Source: Lachnospiraceae bacterium (lineage in GTDB: Bacteria; Bacillota; Clostridia; Lachnospirales; Lachnospiraceae). Taken from it: a stretch of 49,833 nucleotides of DNA. Under the pieces are notes generated by a model. That model did not search any database, had not been told where the DNA came from, and saw only the letters and a list, made by a program, of their open reading frames with translations. The translations under genes were made by a program, and so were the position numbers. Shown in pieces: positions 49,818 through 49,833 of this stretch. The DNA lies in the NCBI GenBank assembly GCA_024689465.1, contig JAILDL010000090.1, positions 1-49,833 on the forward strand, written 5' to 3'. The first letter of the stretch is position 1; every line of letters begins with the position of its first letter.

Positions 49818-49833
49818 GGAATCGTCTCCTTAT

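Overview
The window looks like a chromosomal segment of a motile, saccharolytic member of the Clostridia, most probably Lachnospiraceae. The grounds are strong GGAGG ribosome-binding sites, AT-rich promoters on a roughly 50% GC background, lipoprotein-type binding proteins, several cyclic-di-GMP genes with a chemoreceptor, starch and xylan enzymes, and ferredoxin-type aldo/keto reductases. I saw no tRNA, rRNA, phage, transposase or CRISPR array. Most genes lie on the minus strand.

Layout: (1) 1-4350: the 5' end of enolase, a MATE exporter, and a tandem pair of degenerate HD-GYP proteins transcribed the other way. (2) 4389-12076: a chemoreceptor, then an operon of a 58-residue orphan protein, a membrane EAL phosphodiesterase and a heterodimeric ABC exporter. 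(3) 12287-19389: a five-gene operon (class III aminotransferase, class II aldolase, TetR, FGGY kinase, GtrA) divergent from an iron-type alcohol dehydrogenase and a free methionine-R-sulfoxide reductase. A 20-bp inverted repeat lies in the divergent promoter region. (4) 19414-24184: a TetR regulator, then a promoter overlapped by a perfect 26-bp palindrome, then an aldo/keto reductase joined to larE, larB and larC, the nickel-pincer cofactor genes. No larA is present. (5) 24472-25320: a pyridoxal/pyridoxamine kinase. (6) 25322-36325: an alpha-glucan island: secreted lipoprotein amylase, GH13 glucosidase, type I pullulanase, maltodextrin importer MalEFG without its ATPase, and a divergent LacI regulator. 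About 500 bp of structured non-coding repeats sit inside it. (7) 36377-39257: a small lipoprotein, an HD hydrolase, and a PutP-like sodium symporter. (8) 39427-43376: an EAL-PAS-GGDEF protein translationally coupled to a membrane GGDEF cyclase. (9) 43528-47279: potABCD polyamine importer. (10) 47493-49817: GH43 glycosidase and an esterase, with a promoter and an 18-bp palindromic operator.

Functionally the alpha-glucan island is coherent. The lipoprotein amylase would cut starch at the cell surface, MalEFG would import maltodextrins, and the cytoplasmic pullulanase and glucosidase would finish them. Cyclic-di-GMP genes are dense: one likely cyclase, two likely phosphodiesterases and two HD-GYP-like proteins that probably no longer hydrolyse the messenger.

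The most unusual item is the 30719-31150 repeat region. Two opposed copies of a roughly 125-nt element keep the same folded architecture while the paired bases differ in a compensated way. That is the signature of selection on RNA or DNA structure. Other candidates for new biology are the uncharacterised kinase/aldolase/aminotransferase pathway, the reductase-lar operon, and the EAL-exporter operon with its small protein.
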